A stretch of DNA of 24,865 nucleotides from a virus. The notes beneath the pieces are model-generated. The model made no database searches, was not told the origin of the DNA, and saw only the letters and a program-made list of their open reading frames with translations. Position numbers and translations under genes: made by a program. Below, piece by piece: positions 13,447 through 20,643 of this stretch; position 1 is the first letter of the stretch, and every line of letters starts with the position of its first letter. The stretch spans positions 1 through 24,865 of the IMG/VR virus record IMGVR_UViG_3300017917_000682; one strand, 5' to 3'.

Positions 13447-14058
13447 TTACATCTCAAAATCGTTAGCTGCTGGCTCAAAACTGCTTACAGGTTTAGAGTC
13501 CAGAGCTTTATAATGATACTTGTTGTTCTTATCGAACTTATCAAGTTTGCTCTCATCTACAGATGCAAACTTGTACTTAGGAAATGAAAGCTTGATGATG
13601 GTCTTTCCGTTGTATTCCTCTTCTGTACCCTTCAGGAAAAGATACAGGTCTTTACCTTTAACCAGATCAATAGCTTGAGCTACCCATGCTTCGATGGTGT
13701 CAGCTTTGATACGGTTGAGTTCATCACGCAGACCCAGCTCAGTAGCAATCATAGTGAGCTTGTACAAGATCTCGTTACGAGATACGTTTACGTTATTGAA
13801 CTCATCTGTCCAGATAGTAGCCGCAACACGTGCAGTTTGACCTTTGTACTTAGGTCCGTCCGGATTGTCTTTGTCTATTGGCCAACCTTCAAAGCCTTCT
13901 AATGCTGGTCCTTCCAGGTAGAGCTCAAGCATCTTCTTGTCTCCCTTGTTAGAAGTTCTCAGGTTACCACTGTTGATGTGTGCGTATACTACGCCTGCTT
14001 GTAATGACTTGGGGGTACCACCGCCAGTCTTGACTTCTTGTCCTTGTGTACTGAACAT
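13447..14058 (-). CDS. Probable single-stranded DNA-binding protein
   Basis: A 203-residue protein. The N-terminal Gly/Thr stretch (QGQEVKTGGGTPKSLQAGVV) leads into beta-rich segments (YAHINSGNLRTSNKGDKKML, LELYLEG, QTARVAATIW) suiting an OB-like fold, and the end is acidic and flexible (KPVSSFEPAANDFEM), like SSB tails that recruit partner proteins. It lies between Sak4-like ATPase and primase genes, the usual place for a phage SSB. It would coat single-stranded DNA during replication and recombination. No diagnostic catalytic motif exists for this family, so the call rests on context and tail shape. Confidence 0.68.
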   Translation of the reverse strand: MFSTQGQEVKTGGGTPKSLQAGVVYAHINSGNLRTSNKGDKKMLELYLEGPALEGFEGWPIDKDNPDGPKYKGQTARVAATIWTDEFNNVNVSRNEILYKLTMIATELGLRDELNRIKADTIEAWVAQAIDLVKGKDLYLFLKGTEEEYNGKTIIKLSFPKYKFASVDESKLDKFDKNNKYHYKALDSKPVSSFEPAANDFEM

Positions 14059-14093
14059 ACTGTCTGTTTTGATTTTGTTTTTAGAAAAGGGGT

Positions 14094-14777
14094 TTAGTTC
14101 TCATAGTCCTGGATAGCTTGCTTGACGTATGCCAGGTCATTAGGAATTTCAAAGTCCGGGAACATTCCCTTAGGACTTTTACAAGTATTTTCTCCGTTGT
14201 TCTGTGTTTCAAAAATGTAACGGATGTTACCTTCTTTATCTTTCTTCACCTTACCGAAGAGTACAATGGAGAACAGACCTTCCAGGCTCAGCTTCTCGTC
14301 CACCATACGACCAATGGTCTTGGCTTTGAACTTACGCTTACCTTCTAAGTCTGTAGACTCTTCAGCGTGGGTTAGGAAAATAACGGTTAGGTCTTCTCTG
14401 AGGTCTTTAGGCATGCGTGCAATACGAGCCAGGTTGGCACCGATCTGTGTAAACTTCTCGTAACCTTTCTCATCTGAGCGGTCAAAGAACTCAAAGGAAC
14501 TCATGTACTGAAAATCATCTACCACTATGGTTTTGATCTCAGGACGTTTGGTATTGATGTAAGCCAGAGCAGCTTCAATCTGCTGAGCAGATGAACCTGT
14601 ATAAAGATTACCGGTGGGGTTATCTTTACTCCAGAGTACATACTTTTTCTTCCAGCCTTTAAAGGGCAGGGGTTTGTTTGCAACGTTGATGATAAACGTT
14701 TCTTTAGGATCCAGGTTTTCAATGGATGTTGACTTACCAGAACCACTCTCTGCAATAACTAGGATGCCATGTGCCAT
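14094..14777 (-). CDS. Sak4-like recombinase ATPase
   Basis: A 227-residue P-loop ATPase. Walker A is AESGSGKST (residues 9-17) and Walker B is TIVVDDFQYM (about 83-92), followed by a TVIFLTHAEE sensor-like strand. It resembles the phage nucleotide-binding family TIGR01618/AAA_24, including Sak4, a small RecA-like protein that promotes single-strand annealing together with phage SSB. The SSB-like gene lies immediately downstream, as in known Sak4 pairs, and an exonuclease is in the same region. It should act in the cytoplasm on resected DNA ends. Confidence 0.85.
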   Translation of the reverse strand: MAHGILVIAESGSGKSTSIENLDPKETFIINVANKPLPFKGWKKKYVLWSKDNPTGNLYTGSSAQQIEAALAYINTKRPEIKTIVVDDFQYMSSFEFFDRSDEKGYEKFTQIGANLARIARMPKDLREDLTVIFLTHAEESTDLEGKRKFKAKTIGRMVDEKLSLEGLFSIVLFGKVKKDKEGNIRYIFETQNNGENTCKSPKGMFPDFEIPNDLAYVKQAIQDYEN

Positions 14778-14799
14778 AGTCTATATCTATTCTTATTTT

Positions 14800-15423
14800 T
14801 TACTTAAGGGTCTTGATCAGCTCATTCAACCAGTTCTTGGTACTTACGGGCTTGCCGGTATGGATAGCCATAAAATCCCTGATGGTCATCTCCTGGTAAG
14901 GAGCATCTTCCATAGGAGCGGGAGCTTTGTAAGCAACAGAAGGTTTAGGTGAAGCTGCAGGAGTGCTACGTCTTTGCTCATCCAGAATAGCTGATGCACC
15001 ACTTATGGCCACACTACTTGGGTTAACAATACGTAGTTCTTCTAAAGGCACGAGATAGGATCCTTTTTCATTCAGTTCATACTCTTCTTCAAAGGATGAA
15101 TTGTAAGGGATCTTGTACACTGTACGGTTCTCGTCTGCAGGGTGAAATTCCCTGGTGATCAGTTCAAAGTAAAAACCTTTTTCTTTCTTAAACTCAGAAG
15201 CAAAGATGCCTACGACATTCTTTCCCTGCTTGTTATAGAAAGCCATTTTCATATTGAAGTCCATACGGGAAATACCCAGGTCACCAATAAGTTTCTGGTG
15301 GTAGTCCCTCATGTCTTCAAGGATCTCTGTTTTGTACTTGCGTTGGTCTTCCAGGCTCAGAGCTTTATACTCTTCATAGCTCAGCCTACGTTTGACCGAT
15401 GATTGTTCTGCGGTTGTAAACAT
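14800..15423 (-). CDS. Replication-region protein of unknown function with linker
   Basis: A 207-residue protein with three parts: a charged helical N-terminus (RRLSYEEYKALSLEDQRKYK), a central beta-rich domain (about residues 50-130, NVVGIFASEFKKEKGFYFEL) and, after an Ala/Pro-rich linker (STPAASPKPSVAYKAPAPM), a short conserved-looking end (EMTIRDFMAIHTGKPVSTKN). A domain-linker-peptide layout suggests a hub whose tail binds a partner, perhaps helicase or Sak4, its direct neighbours. It lies 2 nt after the helicase stop. No enzyme motif and no known family. Confidence 0.75.
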   Translation of the reverse strand: MFTTAEQSSVKRRLSYEEYKALSLEDQRKYKTEILEDMRDYHQKLIGDLGISRMDFNMKMAFYNKQGKNVVGIFASEFKKEKGFYFELITREFHPADENRTVYKIPYNSSFEEEYELNEKGSYLVPLEELRIVNPSSVAISGASAILDEQRRSTPAASPKPSVAYKAPAPMEDAPYQEMTIRDFMAIHTGKPVSTKNWLNELIKTLK

Positions 15424-15425
15424 GT

Positions 15426-16487
15426 CTATTGATTTAATTCTGTTCCAATGGGAGCAAATCCTGTCCTAGGACCGCCACCGCTATTACTTCTTTGTGAACG
15501 TAATGTGTAGGCTCCATCAGGTCTGGTAGGTTGGAAAGGTGCCACCTCTACCATACGTTGATGTTTACCATCCATTTTCATGAACACTATGTTCTTTTTC
15601 TCATTACCGTTTCTCACTTTAAGCAGGTGCATGAAAACGTCATCTTCTTCCACTTCATACGCGTAAGGACCGTATGATTTAATATCTGCTTTCCAGGGTC
15701 GGGATAATACCACCACCATATCAGATCCTTGCATCAGGGCGTCACCACCAAAGATGTCGGAGCTGGTAGGGTAGTTACCGATAGTACCTGGGGTTTTACG
15801 AGTTGCCTCGTCTATAGATCTGTTCAACTGTGTTATCATGATGACAATGATGGGGATCTTCTTTTTGAGCATCATTAGCATTTCTGTAGTGTTATACAGA
15901 ACATCAAACTTATCCTTCTCATTGGTGCGTTTCTTGATCAGCCAGGAGTGGTCTATAGTGACGATCATGGGTTTACTGCCTCCTTCTACATAAGCCTCTT
16001 TAATGGCTTCTTCCATTTCTGTATGGGTGAGGGAGTCTGAAATGATCTCACGTCTAAGTCCTTTGGATTCTAAGTACTGACAGTGGGCTATATAGTCTTT
16101 CATCTGGTCTACTATAAATTCGTCCAGTTGTCTTTCAGTACTTAGTACCACTTTATAGTCTTGAGCCACTTCTCCAGCAAACTGTCGTGCAGCATATTGT
16201 TCATCACCCATCTCAAACTGGAACTCCAGGATGTTAAACTCCTGGTCAGGATTGAGACGGTGTGCTTCCCGTAGCATATGGGATACGATCATGGTCTTAC
16301 CGGCACCTGGTCGGGCACCAATGGTGAGCATAGATCCCCACTCCAGACCGTCAATACCGGCTGAATTAAAACCAGGCCACGGGGTACGTAAACTTCTGAT
16401 ATCACCGTTACGTCTCTTCTCTATGTACTTTAAACCTTTGTTCAGTACATGGACATAACTCTTTCTTCCAAACTTTTTAGCGTCCAT
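15426..16487 (-). CDS. dnaB: DnaB-type replicative DNA helicase
   Basis: A RecA-fold helicase of 353 residues. Walker A is GARPGAGKT (57-65), Walker B is MIVTIDHSWL (174-183) with D179, and the ITQLNRSIDE segment (218-227) and the SDIFGGDALMQGSDMVVVL block are typical of DnaB. It lacks the N-terminal DnaG-binding domain of bacterial DnaB and so is shorter, as in many phage helicases. It would unwind the fork as a hexamer with the primase encoded at 12397-13374. The C-terminus is Gly/Ser/Asn-rich and disordered (QRSNSGGGPRTGF). The ATG follows a 4-nt gap from the upstream 67-residue gene. Confidence 0.92.
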   Translation of the reverse strand: MDAKKFGRKSYVHVLNKGLKYIEKRRNGDIRSLRTPWPGFNSAGIDGLEWGSMLTIGARPGAGKTMIVSHMLREAHRLNPDQEFNILEFQFEMGDEQYAARQFAGEVAQDYKVVLSTERQLDEFIVDQMKDYIAHCQYLESKGLRREIISDSLTHTEMEEAIKEAYVEGGSKPMIVTIDHSWLIKKRTNEKDKFDVLYNTTEMLMMLKKKIPIIVIMITQLNRSIDEATRKTPGTIGNYPTSSDIFGGDALMQGSDMVVVLSRPWKADIKSYGPYAYEVEEDDVFMHLLKVRNGNEKKNIVFMKMDGKHQRMVEVAPFQPTRPDGAYTLRSQRSNSGGGPRTGFAPIGTELNQ

Positions 16488-16491
16488 AGTT

Positions 16492-16695
16492 TTAATCTGT
16501 AAGGCCCATCATGGTTTTTACCTGCTTGATGCCGTCTATTTCACCTCTGAGAAAGGCTTGCTGCAGCAGGTTGTCTACGATCTTTAGAAGGATGGGGAGA
16601 TTAATAATCCGCATGTCTGTGGTGGGAGAGCCAGGCGGGATGGGGAGTTTTTCAAAGAGCTCACGAAGCTCTTTTTTCTGTTTTTCTGTTATCAT
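16492..16695 (-). CDS. Small helical protein upstream of helicase
   Basis: A 67-residue protein, two helices joined by a Pro/Gly turn (LFEKLPIPPGSPTTDMRIIN, then KIVDNLLQQAFLRGEIDGIK). It is the first gene after a promoter-like site and lies 4 nt upstream of the helicase, so it leads the helicase/Sak4/SSB transcript. A helicase-loading or regulatory role would suit the position, but nothing in the sequence proves it. Confidence 0.7.
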   Translation of the reverse strand: MITEKQKKELRELFEKLPIPPGSPTTDMRIINLPILLKIVDNLLQQAFLRGEIDGIKQVKTMMGLTD

Positions 16696-16717
16696 GGGGT
16701 TTGAATTTTGAAGGGTG

Positions 16718-16749
16718 TAAATTTAGAGAACTAACTGTAGAACTCCAAA
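16718..16749 (-). promoter_or_regulatory. Candidate Bacteroidota-type promoter for the helicase operon
   Basis: On the minus strand TTTG (16746-16749), 20 nt and TAAATTTA (16718-16725) fit TTTG-N19-21-TAnnTTTG with the last base changed. The -7 box ends 23 nt before the start at 16695. Both this site and the one at 10161-10193 have TTTGGAG as upstream element. Confidence 0.6.
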
Positions 16750-16767
16750 TAAATCTACAAAATATTT

Positions 16768-17349
16768 TTAGCTTTCTTGCGTAGCTATTTCTGGATTATC
16801 CAGGATCATCTGACAGTAGTCTGCCAGGAGGGAGCGGTTGGCTTTAGTAAACGTATCCGTACGTTGAATGAAATAAGAACTCGTGGTAATAAACTCCATG
16901 TTCTCTTTACTCTTGGTATAGATGTAATAGTCTGTGGCATCCAATACCAGATCCCAGTCATATTCAGGATAGGTTTTAAAGAACCATACAAACTTCTCTT
17001 TAAGTTCCTGAACCGTCTGCCTAAGTAGTCCCACTTTGGGTACCCGTTTGGCAGGAAACATTTCTCTGTAAGTGGTAATGTGTGATAGAGCGTCAGTACC
17101 AAGCAGTTCTGAAGCTACCTTCTTTTTGGTCTTGACCAATAGGGATTCAAACTCGTCCAGTATGAACACGGCACCTGGTGTCAGGTTACCGTTACTGTCA
17201 ATGTGTCCCCGGATAACGGCAGCCTGCTTTTCCTGTTCTTCGTTTATAATACTGGTGGGGCGGATCTTATGCCTGCAGCAATCAAGGAAGTACAGCTGGT
17301 TCGGGCTGATATTGTACTTGATCAAAGAGGTCCAAAGCTGATGACTCAT
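16768..17349 (-). CDS. Replication-region protein of unknown function
   Basis: A 193-residue protein overlapping the DnaA-like gene by 68 nt. The N-terminus (NISPNQLYFLDCCRHKIRPT) reads like a winged-helix or replication-initiator fold. The C-terminal half has an aromatic block (KFVWFFKTYPEYDWDLVLDA, DYYIYTKSKENMEFITTS) that I recall from unnamed proteins of other Bacteroidota phages. There is no membrane span and no catalytic motif. Its place between the DnaA-domain protein and the helicase suggests initiation or helicase loading; this is inference. The N-terminal sequence looks genuine, so the overlap is probably real. Confidence 0.72.
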   Translation of the reverse strand: MSHQLWTSLIKYNISPNQLYFLDCCRHKIRPTSIINEEQEKQAAVIRGHIDSNGNLTPGAVFILDEFESLLVKTKKKVASELLGTDALSHITTYREMFPAKRVPKVGLLRQTVQELKEKFVWFFKTYPEYDWDLVLDATDYYIYTKSKENMEFITTSSYFIQRTDTFTKANRSLLADYCQMILDNPEIATQES

Positions 17350-17782
17350 GGTGACTTTTTATGGTTTTTAGGATACGTGCATACTTGGTCTGGAAGTTCT
17401 CATCAGTTTCCAGCAGGTTCTTACAAGTATGAATGTTGTGAATGACGGTGGTGTGATCACGGTTACCTAAGAATTGGCCAATGATGACCAGGTTGTATCC
17501 CATCTGACGGGCCATGAAACAGAACATACTGCGGAGTTCCACCAGGGGACGGTGTCTGCACTTGCTGGACAAGGGTAAGGGTGAACCGCACCTTTCTGGT
17601 AAGAAATCCTGGAAGTATATCTCCAGTTCATCCAAGGTCATCATGGGAATATAATCATCAGAGTCTTTGTGGTAGACCCTGGTAAGGACAACAGGGATGT
17701 ACCCTATCTTTTCATGAAATGTTCTTTTAAACTGTTCTACCATCCGCTTTTCCAGCATGATGGAATATGATTGTGTATCCAT
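17282..17782 (-). CDS. Stand-alone DnaA domain IV (origin-binding) protein
   Basis: A 166-residue protein whose C-terminal half is the DnaA DNA-binding domain: a basic region KCRHRPLVELRSMFCFMARQ (about 74-93), then IGQFLGNRDHTTVIHNIHTC (101-120), containing the DnaA signature GxRDHTTV. In bacterial DnaA this domain reads the DnaA box. Here there is no AAA+ ATPase domain; the first about 65 residues are of unknown fold and the last 20 are acidic/Pro-rich. The gene is the first of the leftward replication block and starts at the divergent intergenic region, so it may bind the phage origin, recruit host DnaA or block the host origin. A TATATTTG -7-like box lies 22 nt upstream of its start. Confidence 0.88.
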   Translation of the reverse strand: MDTQSYSIMLEKRMVEQFKRTFHEKIGYIPVVLTRVYHKDSDDYIPMMTLDELEIYFQDFLPERCGSPLPLSSKCRHRPLVELRSMFCFMARQMGYNLVIIGQFLGNRDHTTVIHNIHTCKNLLETDENFQTKYARILKTIKSHHESSALDLFDQVQYQPEPAVLP

Positions 17783-17895
17783 AAATCTCCGAAGTTTATT
17801 CTACAAATATAGGTTAGTTCTACAATTATTCGTATATTATATTGTAGAGTTTGGAATATTTCTACATATAGGAAGTTTATATAAATATTTATACA
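17783..17895. promoter_or_regulatory. AT-rich divergent intergenic region, candidate control region or origin
   Basis: This 113-nt stretch separates all leftward genes from all rightward genes. It is very AT-rich, holds several TCTACA/TGTAGA words (17800, 17819, 17843 and 17861 areas) in both orientations, and ends in an A/T run before the ATG at 17896. A TTTGGAA element at 17850-17855 with TTTATATA 22 nt downstream may be the rightward promoter. Location and composition would suit a replication origin near the DnaA-like gene, but no perfect DnaA box was found. Confidence 0.5.
17804..17811 (-). promoter_or_regulatory. Candidate -7 box for the DnaA-like gene
   Basis: TATATTTG on the minus strand fits the TAnnTTTG box exactly and ends 22 nt before the start codon at 17782, continuing into TAGAA as at 10161 and 12371. 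No TTTG lies at the expected 19-21 nt; the nearest TTG is 14 nt upstream. Confidence 0.5.
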
Positions 17896-18420
17896 ATGGC
17901 TAAGAAGTTTTATGCCCAAAAAGATGCTCTGGGTTATCCTATTCCAGGGACATTAATGAGTGCGGCTGCTGTCGTACCTCCTGGGAATATTGAGATCCCA
18001 GCAGAAGATATTACTACCGGTGCTCTGCATCCTGGTAAACTGCGGTACTTTGTACGGAAGGATCTCAAAGGAAACATCATCCCTAACTCTCTGATTATCA
18101 GTTTAAAAAGACCTCAGGGTTTGGTGTATGAGTTTCGTCCGGTTTCAGGTGGTCCTGTGGTACCTGCTACAGCGGTGACTTTCATTGTGGACGCTTTAGC
18201 CAATGACGCTTTCTATGTTAAGTTTGGTGCAACTACTGGTCAAACTCCTACCATCACTGTAAACTTTGGTGACGGAACAGCTCCTGTTACTCAAACAGTA
18301 ACTGCTAATCAGCTTCTGACATTTAACCATACATATGCTACCGCTGGTACCTATACAGTTTGGTTTGACTCAAGCGATCCGTTAGTAATTCAAGAATTCA
18401 CAGCCGATATAAATAACTAA
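17896..18420 (+). CDS. PKD-domain phage surface protein
   Basis: A 174-residue protein without a signal peptide. The N-terminal about 85 residues (MAKKFYAQKDALGYPIPGTL, YFVRKDLKGNIIPNSLII) resemble a virion-attached module I recall from Bacteroidota phages. Residues 92-165 form a PKD/Ig-like beta-sandwich with ITVNFGDGTAPV and the hallmark FNHTYATAGTYTVWF. Such domains sit on virions and bind surfaces or carbohydrates. The last residues, LVIQEFTADINN, look like the first strand of a leucine-rich repeat, and the LRR gene begins two bases after the stop in another frame. It is the first gene of the rightward block, so it is probably structural. Confidence 0.78.
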   Translation: MAKKFYAQKDALGYPIPGTLMSAAAVVPPGNIEIPAEDITTGALHPGKLRYFVRKDLKGNIIPNSLIISLKRPQGLVYEFRPVSGGPVVPATAVTFIVDALANDAFYVKFGATTGQTPTITVNFGDGTAPVTQTVTANQLLTFNHTYATAGTYTVWFDSSDPLVIQEFTADINN

Positions 18421-18422
18421 TC

Positions 18423-19247
18423 ATGGGAGCTAAGATCACTACTATAGACAACCTGTTTACCAAACTACCTAACGTTAGATGGGTAAACCTGAATGGTAAT
18501 AAACTTACCAGCTTGAACGCCAAGAACCACCCAAAACTTAATGTATTGCGGGTGAACAAGAACCAGTTGACATCTTTACAGCTGGGTAACAATCCTTTGT
18601 TATACATTTTAACAGCTACTTATAATTCTAATCTCCAGGAAGTGACCACAGAAGGTTCTCTGCCTATATTAGGATCATTTGACGCTTTTAATTCTGCTAT
18701 CAAAAAGGTATCTAACCTGGGCACCCCGTCCACTTTGATGTTTAGTGCCAAGGGGACAATGACGGAAGCTATCAGTTTCACTGCAAACCCTAACCTGTTT
18801 GATGTACGTATCTATGAAGCCACCGGGTTATCGTTTACAAACTACGACACTAACAACCTGAACTTCTTGGTGTTACAGAGTAATACGTTTACTAGTCAGC
18901 TTGATATCAGCAAGTTTACATCGCTCAAATATTTAACTCTCAGCAGCACTAACCAGACTTCTGTATCACTTAATAGTTCTAACCTGGAGTACGTTTATGT
19001 TGGCTTTAATCCTCTGACTAGTGTGACAATTGCACCAGCTGCACTTACTAAACTGGATCAAATAACTTTCTATGACTGTGGTTTGACCGCGTCTGTGGTG
19101 GATTCTATCCTTGTAAGTATGGCTAACACTGCGGTTACAAACGGGTTCATTGATTTATCAGGTGCGTCTAACGCTGCTCCCACTGCTACAGGATTAGCAG
19201 CTAAGTCAACACTTCAAGGTAAAGGTTGGTTAGTAGTTCATAAGTAA
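18423..19247 (+). CDS. Leucine-rich-repeat surface protein
   Basis: A 274-residue protein of irregular leucine-rich repeats of about 20-22 residues (VRWVNLNGNKLTSLNA, LNVLRVNKNQLTSLQLGNN, LKYLTLSSTNQTSVSLN, LEYVYVGFNPLTSVTI). The C-terminus closes with a capping region (FYDCGLTASVVDSILVSMA) and a short tail ending GWLVVHK, seen in phage LRR proteins of Bacteroidota. Such solenoids bind proteins or glycans and would suit host recognition. There is no signal peptide. The start ATG lies 2 nt after the PKD gene stop, and the two read like one protein cut in two. Ser/Thr/Asn-rich composition matches the PKD neighbour. Confidence 0.8.
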   Translation: MGAKITTIDNLFTKLPNVRWVNLNGNKLTSLNAKNHPKLNVLRVNKNQLTSLQLGNNPLLYILTATYNSNLQEVTTEGSLPILGSFDAFNSAIKKVSNLGTPSTLMFSAKGTMTEAISFTANPNLFDVRIYEATGLSFTNYDTNNLNFLVLQSNTFTSQLDISKFTSLKYLTLSSTNQTSVSLNSSNLEYVYVGFNPLTSVTIAPAALTKLDQITFYDCGLTASVVDSILVSMANTAVTNGFIDLSGASNAAPTATGLAAKSTLQGKGWLVVHK

Positions 19248-19260
19248 TAAATCATAAGTC

Positions 19261-19455
19261 ATGTCAACATATAAAGAACAATTAGATATTGCTAAGGCAG
19301 CATACACAGAAAGTCCAAGTAATGCTGCAGCTAAGAAGCTGATTACCCTGGAAAAGATTGTAAAGCTTGAAGAAAAAGCGGCTGAACAACCTGATCTGGC
19401 TGCAGATATTCAGCGTATCATAGATGCTAGAAAAACAGATTTAGTAGACCTGTAA
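19261..19455 (+). CDS. Small helical protein, unknown function
   Basis: A 64-residue Ala/Lys/Glu-rich protein with strong helix propensity (YKEQLDIAKAAYTESPSN, ITLEKIVKLEEKAAEQPD). There is no membrane span or motif. It lies 13 nt after the LRR gene and 10 nt before a membrane-protein gene at the head of the lysis cassette. It may be a virion accessory or chaperone, but nothing supports a specific role. Confidence 0.7.
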   Translation: MSTYKEQLDIAKAAYTESPSNAAAKKLITLEKIVKLEEKAAEQPDLAADIQRIIDARKTDLVDL

Positions 19456-19465
19456 ATATTTCTAA

Positions 19466-19753
19466 GTGGCAGCACCTAATCCTGTAGATAAAGTGAAGCT
19501 TTGGATATTTCCTTCACTGGTATCCGTTATCGGACTGTTTATTTACCAGGAAATAAAGGAAGTCAAGGCTGATGTAAAACAGTTACTTACGCAGTCAAGC
19601 GTAAACAAGACCCGTATTGATAATCTGGAAAGAGAGGTGTTCAAGACCACATCTGTGTCTTATCCTTATATGCCGGTAGAGATACCGCAACCTGAAAAAC
19701 CAACGCGTGAGGCAACACTGCCTGAAGAGAGAAGACTGATCTCTAAGTACTAA
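19466..19753 (+). CDS. Small membrane protein with coiled coil, GTG start
   Basis: A 95-residue protein with one N-terminal hydrophobic span (LWIFPSLVSVIGLFIYQEI, about 12-30), then a heptad-like stretch (IKEVKADVKQLLTQSSVNK) and a Pro/charged tail. The start is GTG at 19466; no ATG gives a fitting N-terminus and the frame begins 10 nt after the previous stop. Small single-span coiled-coil proteins next to a holin candidate are often lysis accessories or tail-associated membrane proteins; the role here is unknown. Confidence 0.72.
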   Translation: MAAPNPVDKVKLWIFPSLVSVIGLFIYQEIKEVKADVKQLLTQSSVNKTRIDNLEREVFKTTSVSYPYMPVEIPQPEKPTREATLPEERRLISKY

Positions 19754-19763
19754 ACGCGTATAT

Positions 19764-20015
19764 ATGACCTTTAAACAATGGGTGGTTGACCTGTTCAAGG
19801 ATGAACGGGGATCCACCAGCATGAAGCCTGTAATAGGCTTATTCCTATCTCTCTGTCTGGGAGGTACCCTTATTGCCAATTCATTCTCACACGGTGACAT
19901 TAAACCTTCTGACTCTTTAGTAGAGATCATAGGGCTTGTTATTGTAGCCATGGTAGCCGGTGATACACTGGACAAGTTCTCACATAAGAAAAAGAAAGAA
20001 GATGAAGTTAACTAA
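19764..20015 (+). CDS. Holin candidate, two membrane spans
   Basis: An 83-residue protein. A charged start (MTFKQWVVDLFKDERGST) precedes two hydrophobic spans (VIGLFLSLCLGGTLIANSF, about 23-41, and LVEIIGLVIVAMVAGDTL, about 52-69) joined by a polar loop and followed by a Lys-rich tail (DKFSHKKKKEDEVN). Length, topology and position ahead of the GH19 endolysin suit a holin that would open the inner membrane at lysis. I recall similar proteins in Bacteroidota phages. It overlaps the next gene by 14 nt. Confidence 0.7.
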   Translation: MTFKQWVVDLFKDERGSTSMKPVIGLFLSLCLGGTLIANSFSHGDIKPSDSLVEIIGLVIVAMVAGDTLDKFSHKKKKEDEVN

Positions 20016-20634
20016 ATATGCCATCATAGCCCTGGTGGTTATAGGGATCCTTGTGCTTACCCGCCTGGGATGTAACAATGGTTTGGGTCTGTTCACTAAA
20101 CCAGTGGCGGACACTGTAGTCGTACGTGACACCACCTGGGAAGTACACGATAGTCTAATTGTAAAAAAAGTTCCTGTAAAGGAAACCATTTATGACATTG
20201 ACACCCTACCTCCTCAGTATATCCCGGACACTAATTATCCTGCACTGAAAGCCCAGTATGAATTACTGGTACAGCAGATGCTGAGTAAGAATATTTATGC
20301 AGACACCGTAAAGCTGGATACCCTGGGGTATGTGGCTATAGCGGATACCGTACAAGAGAATAAACTCCAGAACCGTGGTATCCATTACAACTATAAGATT
20401 CCTACTATCACTGAGAAGATCACTATTACTAAACAGGCTCCTCAGAGAAACCAGGTCTACGTAGGACTTGGACTGAACACCAGCAAAACGTTTATGCCCC
20501 AGGCTGTAGAGGCTGGTCTTATTCTGAAGACTAAGCGTGACCAGATCATGGGTATTAATGCTGCTTCAGACATTAACGGAAACATCACTTATGGATTCCA
20601 GAGCTACTGGAAAATTGGTAAAAAACCCAAATAA
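20002..20634 (+). CDS. Membrane-anchored periplasmic protein, possibly spanin-like
   Basis: A 210-residue protein from the ATG at 20002; the frame is open to 19960 but that part lies inside the holin gene. An N-terminal span (YAIIALVVIGILVLTRLGC) may be an anchor or lipoprotein signal. The periplasmic part has Asp/Val repeats (DTVVVRDTTWEVHDSLIVKK) that look like an extended rod, and the C-terminus ends in beta-hairpins (VYVGLGLNTSKTF, GLILKTKRDQIMGINAAS). Position between holin and endolysin suits a spanin-type lysis protein that disrupts the outer membrane. It also resembles unnamed Bacteroidota phage membrane proteins, so the role is inference. Confidence 0.68.
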   Translation: MKLTKYAIIALVVIGILVLTRLGCNNGLGLFTKPVADTVVVRDTTWEVHDSLIVKKVPVKETIYDIDTLPPQYIPDTNYPALKAQYELLVQQMLSKNIYADTVKLDTLGYVAIADTVQENKLQNRGIHYNYKIPTITEKITITKQAPQRNQVYVGLGLNTSKTFMPQAVEAGLILKTKRDQIMGINAASDINGNITYGFQSYWKIGKKPK

Positions 20635-20643
20635 ATAACCCCT

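Noticed and set aside
18405-18425. Programmed -1 frameshift joining PKD and LRR proteins
   Set aside because: The junction AAATAAC does not fit the X-XXY-YYZ slippery pattern, and re-pairing in the -1 frame would place TAA in the A site. Reinitiation or an old split is simpler.
19960-20001. Longer start for the spanin-like protein
   Set aside because: The extra 14 residues (IHWTSSHIRKRKK type) lie inside the holin candidate and put a charged stretch before the membrane span; the ATG at 20002 gives a normal signal-anchor.
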